Shown: piece after piece, positions 14,201 through 26,287 of the stretch
How positions within the stretch are numbered: position 1 is the stretch's first letter
Layout: every line of letters begins with the position of its first letter
Assembly (NCBI RefSeq): GCF_036669915.1
Contig: NC_089318.1
Span: 15,806,628 to 15,870,627 of the forward strand
Direction: 5' to 3'
Length of the DNA stretch: 64,000 nt
Source of the DNA: Pocillopora verrucosa
Taxonomy: Eukaryota; Cnidaria; Anthozoa; Scleractinia; Pocilloporidae
The notes under the pieces: generated by a model
What the model was told of the DNA's origin: nothing
The model's database searches: none
What the model saw: the letters and a program-made list of their open reading frames with translations, nothing else
Made by a program: the position numbers and the translations under genes

Positions 14201-17200
14201 TACAGGCTTACAGTTAATGTACAATTACCGGACGGAAAGTATGGTTGGGCGGCGTACCAGTTTAAAACGGTCTCCGTGCCGACAGGTGGGACCTGCAACG
14301 GGACACAAGCAGGCGGAGAAACTTTAGGAATTTTACTTAATATCCACTGCACTGGATATAATGACAAAAACAAGCATCTCACCTATGAGTTTTTCCATCA
14401 AGTCGAGGGCGGCAATTCCCACTTGTTACTGTACAGTGCTATACCATTTGTCACTGTTCAGATTCCTAAATTTGATAGCGGCGAGGTTGACATAAAGGTT
14501 GTCATAATCAATTCGTTCGCAGCGAGAGCTGAAACTTCCTTGAGAATCCAGGTGAGTACAAATGAAGTATCATGATCAATTTACGTATTATGTTGATATC
14601 GAAGTTCAAGCTCGTCACGATCATTAGGAGAGCATAATATCCACTCTTAAGGGGCAAGATGACGAAAGTTTGGAGTAGTTTTGCGTGTCATTGACAAAAG
14701 CCTTTTCGAGATTCAAACCTCGAAAAAGTCTTTTGTCAGAAAGGGAGAAACATCAATTGAAAATAAAGATTTTAATGAGGGTAGACGATGTTATGTATGG
14801 CAAGCAGTAAAACAGACTGCAAATGACGAGCTTCACGTCCAAGTTTATTTTTGTAAGATGGGAAAACTTAAACGTGGCTCCTTAGAAAATAGCAAACGAG
14901 TAATGAAAAACTCAAAACTAGCATAGAACCACTTGCCATCAAGTTTTGTCTGTGGTCGCCATAACGTGTTCGACCCTTGACCCGAATTATTTTCTTTTAA
15001 TTTTTAGTTTGTTATTAACATTTTGTTAATCAACAGGTTACAAACCCATCATGGACAAATTTTCCTATGGGTGCACCTCTCTTCTTTCGTCGTGCTGAAG
15101 CTTCATTCACAAGATATTTGAAGGAAGGATCCTTGAACGACGCCTGGCAGATTGCACAGGTCCTTATGCAGGCTGTTATTACAAATGAAGATGCACATTG
15201 GATAACAAAGAGTTACGAGAAAAATGTAAGATGTAATTCTCATTTTAACCTTACCAGACCATCATTACTTTTCTCTCCGACTCACCACAGCTTTCTACAA
15301 CAAAATTATATGGTGGCCGTTATTGTTATTATCCTAGACAAGTATAATTAGTAATTCATGAATTAACTTGTATTTGACCTTCAGATGAGAATTCAAGTAA
15401 AATAATGATCCTCGGTTGTGGGCTGAAATTTCGGAGATTCCAGAATAAAAGCAAAACGAAAAACCTAAAAATGTATGTTTCTTTTCTGCAAGTTCTTAAA
15501 TTGCAGCCGACCAATGAAGTGGTGTTTTCCTTGATTGAAACGTATGATCGAAAACAAAACTAAACCACAGCATGAACGTTGCGAAGTCATTCAGATGCTT
15601 TACTTCAAGCTATCTTTTAAAAGGATTAACAGCATATTCTTTTTACTCTATTCTTTTTGTAGATTAGCGACCATATCTTTCAAAAATTATCGAATTCCAA
15701 TGCATCAGATGTGCAGACCGTTCTTCAGCTGTCGTCAGTCTTAAACCTGACAACTTCAAATCTAAAACATTTATCTTCAGCAACCATGGTAAATATCGTT
15801 GACCTTCACGATTTTCTTCCTCTTTTCGTCAACTGGAAAATAATTTATCAGTTTCTATCGTGTAACTTTCCCGTTTTCTACCCCACCAAAGTGTCTCGAA
15901 AAAAATTCTCGAGTAAGCTATTCATTCAAAGGCTCCAACCATGTGAGCGACTTGAATTCCGCATAGACTCAACAATAATGGTTTACTACGAATCCCGTTC
16001 CTCCTTACACTACGAGTCAGACTAAAGGAAAACTAAGACTTAAAATACAACAATGCACATGTAAACTCATTCTTCGCGCGCTAAGCCTGCCATATGTGAA
16101 AAAAGAAATAAACACTTCCGTTTCTTTCTTATAGTAAAAGGTGTAGTGGAGCCTCAATGTAGAGAACATTTCAAAAAAGAAAGTGTTGATCACTTACCGA
16201 AGTATCATTCCGAGACCTATCATTAATGTACGCAGTGATTTTTCTTGCTTTTTTCATTATAGCACATTGGATTGGAAATACTTGAGAAATGGGTGCAGTT
16301 AATAAACATCAGATTTCGCGGTGGTAATGGGAAAGACCGTGCTCTCAACAGAGATGCATGGCACCTTGTACTACATTGCTCTGGGAATATTCTGCACGCC
16401 ATCACACAAAGAGTTTCTTCCTCTACAGATGAACAAGGAAAGGTAGACTGACAGACTTAAATAACTGTGTTGCATCATGCACTTGGACAGGCCACAGAAT
16501 ATCTTGCTTTCGCAATATACCTTAGAAGCTTATTTAGTTCATGCTAGAAAGCGTCATCCTTCTGATTTTATCACATTGCCTTGGTCTTTTTTGAAGGAGG
16601 ATCAAAAATTTGATAAATAGTTTTGAATAGGGAATACTAAGCTAAGATTCGCAAAATAGCCTCGACTCTTAAGATAGTCTCCTCTAGAGCTTTATTTGGA
16701 ACTCGCTTGTTTTCGAAGACCTAGAGACAACCTTCCAATATCTAAACTCACCTCACGAATTCTCTTGCTCACATTTATTCTAATCCCTCACCACCAAAGC
16801 AGCAAAGGAACAGAGTGGGTACATACATAGGTAACAGTTTTTCAGGAGACCTCATACAACGAGCCTGAAAACAATAAAAGCCTACAAGAAAAATTTGTCT
16901 CCTTGCTCAATGTGCCCGTGCCTTTCACCTTCATCAAAGGAAAATGTGCTTTTGACATGTAGCTTGTAGGCGAGAAATATTCTTACGAGCAGCAGGTTAT
17001 ACTCGGCTGTCCATTTGTCAGAGCGAATGACGAAGGGCCAACCCTTGTAATGTCAGCTTTAAAAATCCTTCTTGAGACCAATTTACATCATCAACTCAGC
17101 TGATAAACAAAATTATCTTGTTATACACCCCATCCGACGCAGCACCATAGTTTCTTTAGAAAATTAACCCCTTCATACGTTTGTCTATTCGTCATTTGTT

Positions 17201-20200
17201 ATTACGTGGCTTGCTTGAAAGGTGTGTTCATGTGCGTCTGCCTACACCCCTGCAAAATTTGTAGAGCAGTTGAAGGAGATATGGCAGGTGATCAGCTTAG
17301 CGTTTCTAGCAAAGTACCAGTAGCCACATTTAAACTGACCTTTGTTTTCGAGGACTATTAAAACTTTAAAATTGGTTTAATTAAAGTGTATATATTTTCA
17401 CTACTTCATTTAACGAGAAATTTACTTTAATATTTCATAAATATTCTTACTTACCTTTTCAGTTGGAAAGGATGCAAAGAAGAGCACTAGATCTGCAGGA
17501 GTCAATGATGAACTCTATAATGTCGTCGAGGCTCACAGGAGAAGAATACAGCGTCATGAAAACTAAACATAACACTGTGATTTTGGGAAAGCTTGAAATT
17601 CACGAGATGAGTGATCTTCGAGTGGAAGATGACAAGGCAAGCTTTTCTCTTCCGGTGATGGATGAAGGCATGACAGAGAAATTGTTTGAAAATGCTAAGG
17701 ATGTGCAATTTCAGGTACTGCGTAAATCAAACTAAAGATAGTGCTTCTCTGTGTAAAAAATCGGCGACCTAATGGATTTCGCGTTTTACTAGGATTGAAA
17801 GGTGTATATTCTACTCAGGAATATTTTGATTACCGGCCACATTAGTTTGGAAATCATGCTTCGATATGAAACATCCTTTCAGTTAATAATGGGTTGTGTT
17901 AGATCACATTGACCAGATAGCTGTTAACACTATTTAACCTGTTCTGCACCACGAGTGATCTTCGGGCTCGTAACTTGCTTGGCCGAAATAGTAGCACAGA
18001 AGCATCATGTAACTCTCTAGTAATTCACATTCAAAAAATGAAATATAAAAACAGTAATGATAATAGTAACGATGAAGATGGTATCTGTGACAGTGACCAT
18101 GACTATGATAATGATGATGATGACAACAATGGTGATTATGATAGTGATGATGTCATAAAGCAGGTTGTTTTTAATGCAATGACAACATAGGAGATTACAA
18201 TGTATAACAAGTTCTTACTGAGTAAGGTTTCAAACCGATGGTCATCCAAAATTAAAATAGTTAGAACACTTGGCTTTTACAAGATCTTTCGATGCGTCTT
18301 TTAGAATAAATGCCAGTAAATTTATGATTACTTGATGCATTCGTCCTTTTGACTTACTTTCAAGATGATTAGCTACGCAGTAAACCCATACTCCCTCCAT
18401 CAGCCAGTCGATGAAATCAACTCTGAGGTGCTCAGTCTGACACTCAAAGATGACAACGGAAACGTAATGAATATCTCAGACCTAGGCTCAGAGATCTCCT
18501 TGAAAATTCCAATAAGTGAAAAAGCAGAAAACGAGACACCATCAGTCGATGAGTACTCAGTCCCAGACTTCATGTTGTATCGAGATTTTACAGAAAGTTA
18601 TGGAAACAGTAAAATCAAACTGTCCTTAGACTTACAGAAATCTGCTCCCTTTGAACTGTATGTAAAGTATGGCGCTAAACCAACGAAAGAGGACTATGAT
18701 TTTGCCACCACTCTAGACAAAGAGAATTGCCAGGATAAAACTAGCATCTGTGCCAATATAAGCCATCACGTTTGGTTTGATGCCGAGCGCAAAGGGAAAT
18801 ATTACATTGGACTGCTTCATAAAGGAATATCGACGAGAAAGAGAAGGTCGACACTAGCGGTAGATCCTCCTGAAAAAGGTTTACAACTGGGTCAAATATT
18901 AAAGAAAAGGATGCCAAGATCCAATTCTCAATCAACGCACTCTGTTGAAGAATTGTGTGTAAAGTTCAAGGATTCCCCAATAGATGAAACAACCGGTAAA
19001 GGGACGATGGACTCTCCTCCATACGACCCACAAGAGTCTGTGAACTTTACAGTGGTCGTGGATTCAGTTGGATGTCGGTACTGGTCCGAGAGTAACCAAC
19101 AGTGGTTGAATGATGGATGCAAAGTAAGTACCTGATATAAGAGTCTTCGAAAAGATACCGAGAGAAAATAAATATTTCTCGTTCTAGGGAAAAAAAGTAT
19201 GGCTTAAGAATTAAATTCAACTGAAATTAAATGCAACTGAACCCATGGAAGAAATAGCTGAGAAACGGGGTTTCGATTGGGATGGACTCGGCTGGTTTAA
19301 TTGCCGGTTTTTTTTCTCCTTATCAAGGTTTTAATATGAAAATGATTGTGAATTTTTTTTTCTCACAAGAAAAGCTCTGCTCTTAGCTTAGCTTAATTTT
19401 CAAGGTAAGGGTTTTTCAGAACTTGCAAATACTCAGTTGTACTTGAATGTTCCTCATGAATGCAAAGCTAGTGACATTGCTGATAATCAGTCATATTCGA
19501 ATAAGGATTACCTTACTATGCAGATGCTTTTGACCTAAAATATTCAAGAGGCTAATTACCCCATAATTTTTTTAAGGCTGGTAACAATTCCACTGCCACC
19601 ACCCTGCAGTGTCTTTGTAATCACCTGACATCATTTGGAGGGTATTTTGTAGTAACACCAAACAAGATAGACTTTGACAAAGTGGTGCAGTTTAGCAGCG
19701 ATGACCCAAAAGATTACATCGTCATTATGACAGTATCAATGGTGTTTCTTGTGTACTTCATTGCGTTGGTCTTTGCTCGGCGGGCTGATAAAAGGGATCT
19801 TGAAAAGGTTTGTCACTGAAAAGTTATCCAAGAATTTGCATGTATACCTTTCTAAAGAAAACATTTTCCAGGCGCTATAATCTTGAGGAAATTATCTTTA
19901 TTTTCCAACCATTCCATTGGTTTGAAAATATTTTCTGCTTTATTAAGTCAGATGCTTAGTGGCTAAGTTATGTCTGAGCAAATAGTGCCCAAATTAAAAG
20001 AAGCTTTCACTAAGGTGATTCGTTCGTTGGTTAAGGAGGAAGGGGATTTGAGGTGAGCCTATACCATAGAAGGAAGAATTCTTCAAGTTAAGAGACGAAC
20101 TGCGCTGCAGAAAAAACGGAATTAGCCCGCGTAGTCCAAGGTTTTGCGGTCGACGTTTACTGCATACCAAAATTCCAAAGCACACTACGGTAATATTAAG

Positions 20201-23200
20201 AATAAGTGCCACTATATTGATACTCACTAAGGCTTTTCCTAATGGACTATCTTTTAAACTAAAATAAAACTCATTTATGGACTGAGACATTACTTTTATT
20301 CGCGCAAACTGTCATGGCCTCTGTTGTTCCTCTTCAGGTGGGTCCTCTTGTGCATATACAATCGCCAGAAGGATTCTATCGATACAAGGTCTCTATCACT
20401 ACAGGGACTTGGCGAAACTCAGGCACCTCTGCCAACGTTTCCATAAAGATTATGGGGACTGAGTCCTCCAGTAGTGTCATCGGATTATCTTGCAACTACG
20501 AGGAGAGTAGAAAACCCTTTGAAAGAGGAAATACTGACAACTTCCTTATTGATATTAATCGGCCAATTGGCACGCTGATTAAAGTTACTATTGGCCATGA
20601 CAGTTTTGGTCAGGACCCATCGTGGTTCCTGAACGAGATCTTCATAACAGATCTTCAATTGAACTGCACATGGACACTTCCTTGTTTTCGTTGGTTGGGC
20701 TTAGAACTAGAGGATGGGAAAACGACCTTAGAACTTTATGCCGCGACTGCAAAAAGGTACTATGACTTTACAACTCAGTTCAATAACGCCAAGAATTACA
20801 TGTTCGCCAACGAACACATGTGGTTCTCGATAGCAACTAAAGATCCAAAGGGCGTGTTTACTCGAGTAGAACGAGTAACTTGCTGCTGTTTCTTTCTGCT
20901 TTGGGGAATGATCGTATCTGCTCTGTTTTACCGAGGAACTATTGACGAAACGAGACCTATTCAAGTTGGACCATTTAAAATGACTATCCGGGAACTATCA
21001 GTTTCTGTGATCACAGCAGTGATCGCTTTCGTACCCAGTTACCTCGTCGTATTTCTCTTTCGGAAGAGTAGACGCTCAAGAGTAGCAGTTGATGGAAACT
21101 GTTATCGTGACCGCGATCATGATACCAGCGAATCATTCCAACTCCCTTACCTTTGCATCTACATTGCCTGGTTAATCTGTGTTGCTGGCTCAGTGCTGTC
21201 TTCCGTCTTTATGATTTTCTACTCTCTGGTATGGAAGGGAGATACGTCATCGCGGTGGTTGGCATCTGTATTTCTGACCTCTACGGAGGACATATTTATT
21301 TCCCAGCCCTTGAAAATCGTAGTCATTTCTGTAATTCTGGCCTTATTGTTTCCGCGCAAAAGAATCCAGACTCACGACCTCGCAAGCAGCACTGGAAGCT
21401 TTCAATCTGACGGCAATTCTAAACTCTTCAGCATTACTGAGAAAGAGATCGAGGAGCAAAGGAAATTCAGAATTACTGAAATGAAAACGAATTTATTTGC
21501 GAGGAACATAGTGTTTTCGATTGTCTTCCACGTTCTTCTATTGATAGTGTGTTACGGAAACAGAAGTGGTGAGCGATTTCACCTCGCTGAAGCTACACGC
21601 AATGCTTTTACAAACTTGAGTCAGGTACGAGACGACAGTTCCCCGAAATTAAAAAGGCCTTGATTCTTTCAGATATGCAATAGCTATCTTAACATCCTAA
21701 TTAACAGCTAATATTCGTGGGGTGCAAGATATTCAACAGTTGTTTATCATTAATCTTAAGATGTAAAAGTTTTGGCTCCTGCAATTAAAGACAAAGAATT
21801 GCAGAAACGTCAGTCAGAGAAAGCAAAATGTGAAGCATTGCGATCGTTTTGGAAAATCAGCAATGTAGGTTTGGTAAGAGACCGTTACAATTTGAAAGTC
21901 AAAGGCGAAAAGAATAACATAAAAAGGCTCGGCAATGTGCAAAAACCAAAATAACTCATCGATATTCCCTGCATCAAACTATCTGCTGATCACACAACCA
22001 ACCTAATATCTTTTACAGGTCAAAAATACGTCAGGGCTTTGGAAGTGGCTTGACGACGTTGTTATCCCAGTGGTCTATGCTGGTGAATGGTACAATGGTC
22101 AAATAGAGCCAATGACTGTCTATACCGGTAACAAGCTCTCCATCTTACTAGGCATGCCACGCCTACGACAATTGAGGATTCAAAAAGGTATGCAAAGCGA
22201 CGAAGTTGCTTTTAGAAATGTGTTTCATTCGATCTTCTTATTCTATAGCTTCCTTCTTTAGCACCCAAATTCATATCGTAACTCGCAGATATACTTGAAT
22301 AATGAACTCTTTATCATACGAATTGAGTGCAGAAATGGATATGAAGTCGCTCAACTGTAAGAGCTAATAGCTCATACCAGATACACTTTGCACACAAAAC
22401 TCGATTTCTCAGTCAAACTTAAATCGACGCCTTAAAGCCTAACTCATTTAATTTTTTTGCATTTTTCTGTTTTTTTTTCTCGCATTTTTGCATGTTGCTT
22501 AATGGCTGCGAATGTAATAAAACTAAACTTCACGGGTTTTGACTCCTCCTGATTTCCTCTCCTCTGTCTGGGATAATCTACTGCCTCGTGAACTCAAACG
22601 ACTTAAATTGCTCCCCATTTGTGATCGTTGCCCCCCCCCCCCCCTTCCTACCTACTCGGAGATTCAGAGATCTGTTCGTTAGAACACACAAATTTCCCGA
22701 CAAAACAACACAAAAAAAAGAAAATGGACCCGACTCTAATGAGAAACCCGGTTTTCCCTCTGTGCTATTCCTCAGGTTCGTGTTCAGTACCTAGCGTTTT
22801 AGGGAATTGGGTATCCTCTTGTTACGACTTCTATTCAAAAGAAAAGGAGGACAAGAAAGGTTGGGATTTGATGTCAAATAACAGTTCTATCCCTTGGATG
22901 AGTGTTGCGTGTCCGGAAAACTGGAAATACATGTCTGAATATGATGTAGGTGACTATTCAAGTCATGGTGTACACTCTGTCTATGGTAGTGGTGGTTATG
23001 TAGCTAATCTGGGATACCTTGATTACACGGCTCGTCGAATTCTGCGGGACCTTGCAAAGAATGAATGGATTGATCGTCAAACTAGAGTTGTCTTGATTGA
23101 GGTTACCATGTTCAACGTAGCCACAAACCAACTTCTAGATGTTGTGTTATATTTTGAGATGATTCCATCGGGCTATCTGGGATCATTTTTGAGGATCGAG

Positions 23201-24892
23201 GTGATTCGAATGGCTATGTCAGATTCATATTCCACCACAATGTACTTGATCATGAGGTTGCTATTCGCCTTCTTTCTTGGCTACTACTCAGTGACTGAAT
23301 GCATCAGAGCCTACCGGTTGAAATGTGCATACCTGAAATCCCCTTGGAGCTGGCTTGAAATGCTGCAAATTCTCAGTGCAGTGAGCGCCGTGTTCATCTC
23401 TATCGAAAAAGAGAAACATATAACACAAGCTCTTGAGAAGTTGAGTAAAAATCCATTCGCCATCGTAAGCTTCCACGACGCGTTATTCTGGTTCCAGATC
23501 GAAAACCACGTGATCTGCATGGCAGTAACCATAGCGACATTACGTTTCCTAAGATTACTCAAATTCAACAGACAAATCATAATATTTTTTCTTTCTTTAA
23601 AAAAATCCGTTAAACCAATCTTGAGCTACGCAGTAGTGTTCTGCATTGTCTTCACTGCATTCGCGCATGCCGGGTCGCTCCTCTTCGGTAGAAGCATCTA
23701 CATGTTTTCTTCTTTCCACCGAGTTATTGTGCAACAACTTCTCATGGCTCTTGGGGCCTCCGCTCCGCGTAGAGAACTCGTAGATGTACATTCAGACTTT
23801 GCCAGACTTTACATAGAAAGTTTTCTTTTCTTTACGGTGGTGCTGCTTATCAACTTTTTCGTTGCAATCTTAAACGACGTTCATTCTGAGTCAACCAGCG
23901 CTAACAAGGGCAATGAGGATATAGAGGTAGCGAGTCGTTTGTTATCAAAGTTTTTAAAAATGTTTGGCATAACAAAAGGGCAGCAGGAGGTTTCTCCTAA
24001 AACGAAAGTAGGAGAAGACGTCAGAAAGAAAAAGCAAACGAGACAAATGTCGATTTCTGATACAAACTCCTCTCCGAGCCAGAAGGAGAAGACTGAAGCT
24101 TCAAAAGAAAGAAACGCGAGTTTGAACGATTTTGATACGAGCACACAAGCTAAAACTTTGAAACAACGACATCCCGCGCTTCCAACAGCTAATGCATCTC
24201 CAGTTTCAAAGGTTTCTTCACAGGAAAACAAAGAGAAGAAAGAGGACTTCGTTTGTTCGTCTTTGACGTATAGAAAAGAACCCGTATCAACAAACCTGGA
24301 ATCGCTCATTCCCATATCATCAGGTAATTTATCAAGTAACGACGACGAGTTACATTTCTCGGTCAGACGCACAGTACACTTTGCCGACAATGTTCAGATC
24401 AGGAAAGTGAGTGCTCCGTCGAACGATTTCATCGCTTCTTCAATCTACTCTCGTAGTCTTTCAAATAAACAAGAGCGGGAAAAAGGGAGCACAAGCAAAG
24501 CAACTGTAAATTCAGCCAAGAGAGTGCTAATTAACGCAACAGACGAAATCCCCGTTACTCTAACACATTCTTGCGACATATCGCAGGAAGTATACGAAAA
24601 ACCTAAGGATAAAATCATCAATTTCGATGATGTCAGTAAATGGCTCAAAAGGATCGACCCATTATCCAACACCTCAAGGAACATTTCTGAGTTCCAGAGC
24701 AAAATGTCAAGTAATCCCAAACATGTTGCAGGTACCGTCGATTTTGACAGATTGAGTAAGATATTGAAGTTAAAAGAAAAAGCAAAAAAGCTGAGAGGAA
24801 CTGCAGGCAAAAGGATTACAAAAGAACTGATACGCCAAGCCAAACGGCTTGACCAGCTCCTCTATTTGCTGGATCAGTCTGAAGGGATCTAG
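8227..24892 (+). CDS. Polycystin-1-like protein (EGF, REJ, GAIN/GPS, PLAT, 11 membrane spans)
   Basis: Exons: 8227-8253, 8732-8768, 10378-10491, 10910-11032, 11337-11459, 12190-12345, 12872-13625, 13957-14551, 15037-15225, 15663-15788, 16263-16442, 17463-17714, 18365-19123, 19577-19807, 20338-21624, 22019-22187, 22776-24892. The join is 7239 nt, in frame throughout, 2412 residues. The two tiny first exons encode a signal peptide ([16 protein letters not shown]). Then follow EGF (~22-59), a Ser/Thr stalk of two duplicated exons (60-141), a Cys-rich segment (~142-195), REJ (~200-700), GAIN with a furin-like RKRR near 1050, [12 protein letters not shown] (predicted cut L1162/T1163), the first span, PLAT (~1233-1345), five spans, the polycystin loop and S2-S6 (~1858-2076), and a Ser/Lys-rich tail with a possible terminal coiled coil. 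The family comprises mechanosensory or chemosensory receptor-channel subunits. The pore reads ALGAS where polycystin-2 has an acidic LGD. Length resembles vertebrate PKD1L2, but I do not assign a specific orthologue. Confidence 0.9.
9255..9408. repeat. Inverted repeat in polycystin-like intron 2
   Basis: The two arms (about 9255-9296 and 9368-9408) share the core GCGCGAAATTTAACAGTTT and its reverse complement, with a loop of about 70 bases. An AT dinucleotide run follows at about 9408-9425. This is consistent with a small foldback element. Confidence 0.7.
9784..10060. repeat. 36-base minisatellite in polycystin-like intron 2
   Basis: Seven near-identical 36-base units begin at 9784, 9820, 9856, 9892, 9928, 9964 and 10000. 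They are built from GTGAGTGATAGAATGA followed by GAGTGAGT-type runs. A degenerate GAGT-rich skirt extends from about 9665 to 10330. Because 36 is divisible by 3 and the unit lacks stops in some frames, open frames run through it on both strands. They are not genes. Confidence 0.93.
10775..11465 (+). repeat. Tandem duplication of one stalk exon with flanking intron
   Basis: Exons 10910-11032 and 11337-11459 are both 123 nt, both phase 1-1, and start with the same run GCCTGCAGTCATCCACTGTG. Flanking intron is duplicated too: GTTCGAAGCTC occurs about 100 bases upstream of each exon. The copies differ at scattered positions but stay open and splice-competent, so the gene gained 41 extra stalk residues. 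Confidence 0.9.
17010..17166. repeat. Half copy of the GACGTTTCGAGCG foldback family
   Basis: This lies in the polycystin-like intron 16443-17462. It carries the family's loop-side motif CAGAGCGAATGACGAAGGG, the inner motif CATCAACTCAGCTGATAA, and the outer end CACCATAGTTTCTTTAGAAA. The left arm is missing or decayed. Confidence 0.7.
18056..18152. repeat. Degenerate GAT/AAT microsatellite
   Basis: A run of GATAAT, GATGAT and GACAAC-type triplets in the intron before exon 18365-19123. It produces an acidic open frame rich in Asp and Asn that is not a gene. Confidence 0.8.
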
Positions 24893-26287
24893 TTGCCTAG
24901 AGCTTTTTGGAGAACATAGGAATAATTTAAACAAGACGTACAATTCAAACGAAAAGAGGAAGAAAATAATGATATTAAACAAGGAGGTCCTCTCGTGACC
25001 AAGCGATCGCTAAGCCTGGTCTTTGCTTGAACTCCGCCATTTTTCATACAAACACCATAACTTTGACCAATACAGCACAAACTCAATATAAGATATTCCG
25101 CAATTTTTCCGCTGCTAGATTATTTGGAATGAACAAAAAGTAAAAAAAAAACAAAACAAAAAAAAGGCATGGTGTTCAATAAAGTTTCGTATACATGGTG
25201 TTAAATGAAGTTTCGTATACTTTAGCATGACTAGTACAGCAAAAAGTCACGAACAAAATGAAGGTACTATGTACCGTGTGGTTAAATTTATTTCTAAATT
25301 TGGCAAAATGGTCTTCCTTTCAATTATTAAAAAAAAACAATATATATGACTATGTAAGAATAAACGTTTCTTTTCTGGCACAATAGATCAAGGGAAGTTT
25401 TCATTAAATAGAATTATAAAAAAATTGGTATTAACTTACTAAATTTGATCGAGAACAGTTAGTTACAAATCGGCCCAAGACAACTACAGAAGTTGTGGCA
25501 ACATTTTATGTTGAAGTTAGTTAGACCCGAGGCCAAAGAAGTCGAAAAAAAAAAAACATACAAATAAACAAAGAGAAAAATGATTATAAAAACGACAAAA
25601 AACCTAGAAAATCCTACAATAATATGTCTACGTGACAACGTCTGCGATAAGTATATCCAACTGAATGGCACTGCAGCCACATGAAACGACGAAACTGTAC
25701 ATTACACTTTCTTGGCTTCTTGTGAACTAATGAGATATCTCTTCCTTGGCAATTCCCAGATCTTTTGTCTGAACCGTTTAATTTGAAAAGTAAAAATTAT
25801 GGCTTTCCAGTTGACTGGATCATGTAATAGCGCACATGAGGTATTCTCCTTCAGTGCACCGTACGCTTAATAACCCTTTACACCCTAACGACAGTATGTA
25901 TATTCTTCATGCTTCTTTTTGTAAACATTTCCTATGGTACTGTCCAGGACGTTTGTTTGATAATCTAGTGCTTCTTTTGGCCATCATTTTCTTTTTCCTC
26001 TTGACGCATCTGATTGATTCAACAGTGATACTCTATGGAGAAATTAGAAGCTAGCTATTGTAACGGCTTAAAGGGCTATTAAGGACTTCTGAAGGTAAGA
26101 TTTTTAATGTCTGGGTGAAACCCTGTATAACTGGTAAAGAGGCAAGAGGTCTTGTACGTAGCCCTCTGTGCTGACAAAGAATTACGGTCTAGCCTCTACC
26201 AGCGTTTCGTTTGATCATCCATGTAACAAAGTTTGCTTCATTCTTTTGAGGTCATCGACCCTAACTTTACTCGTTGCCCATGAATCA
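24893..26287. other. Convergent intergenic region, polycystin-like / GPR137-like
   Basis: AATAAA hexamers at 25178-25183 and 25359-25364 suit the plus-strand gene. TTTATT at 25287-25292 is a possible minus-strand signal for the GPR137-like gene, but it is about 1 kb past the stop. A decayed member of the CCCTTTAACTCCCA-type repeat family spans about 25866-26078. No gene is recognised. Confidence 0.6.

Noticed and set aside
18741..19122. Minus-strand open frames under the GAIN exon of the polycystin-like gene
   Set aside because: They are antisense shadows of a well-supported plus-strand exon.
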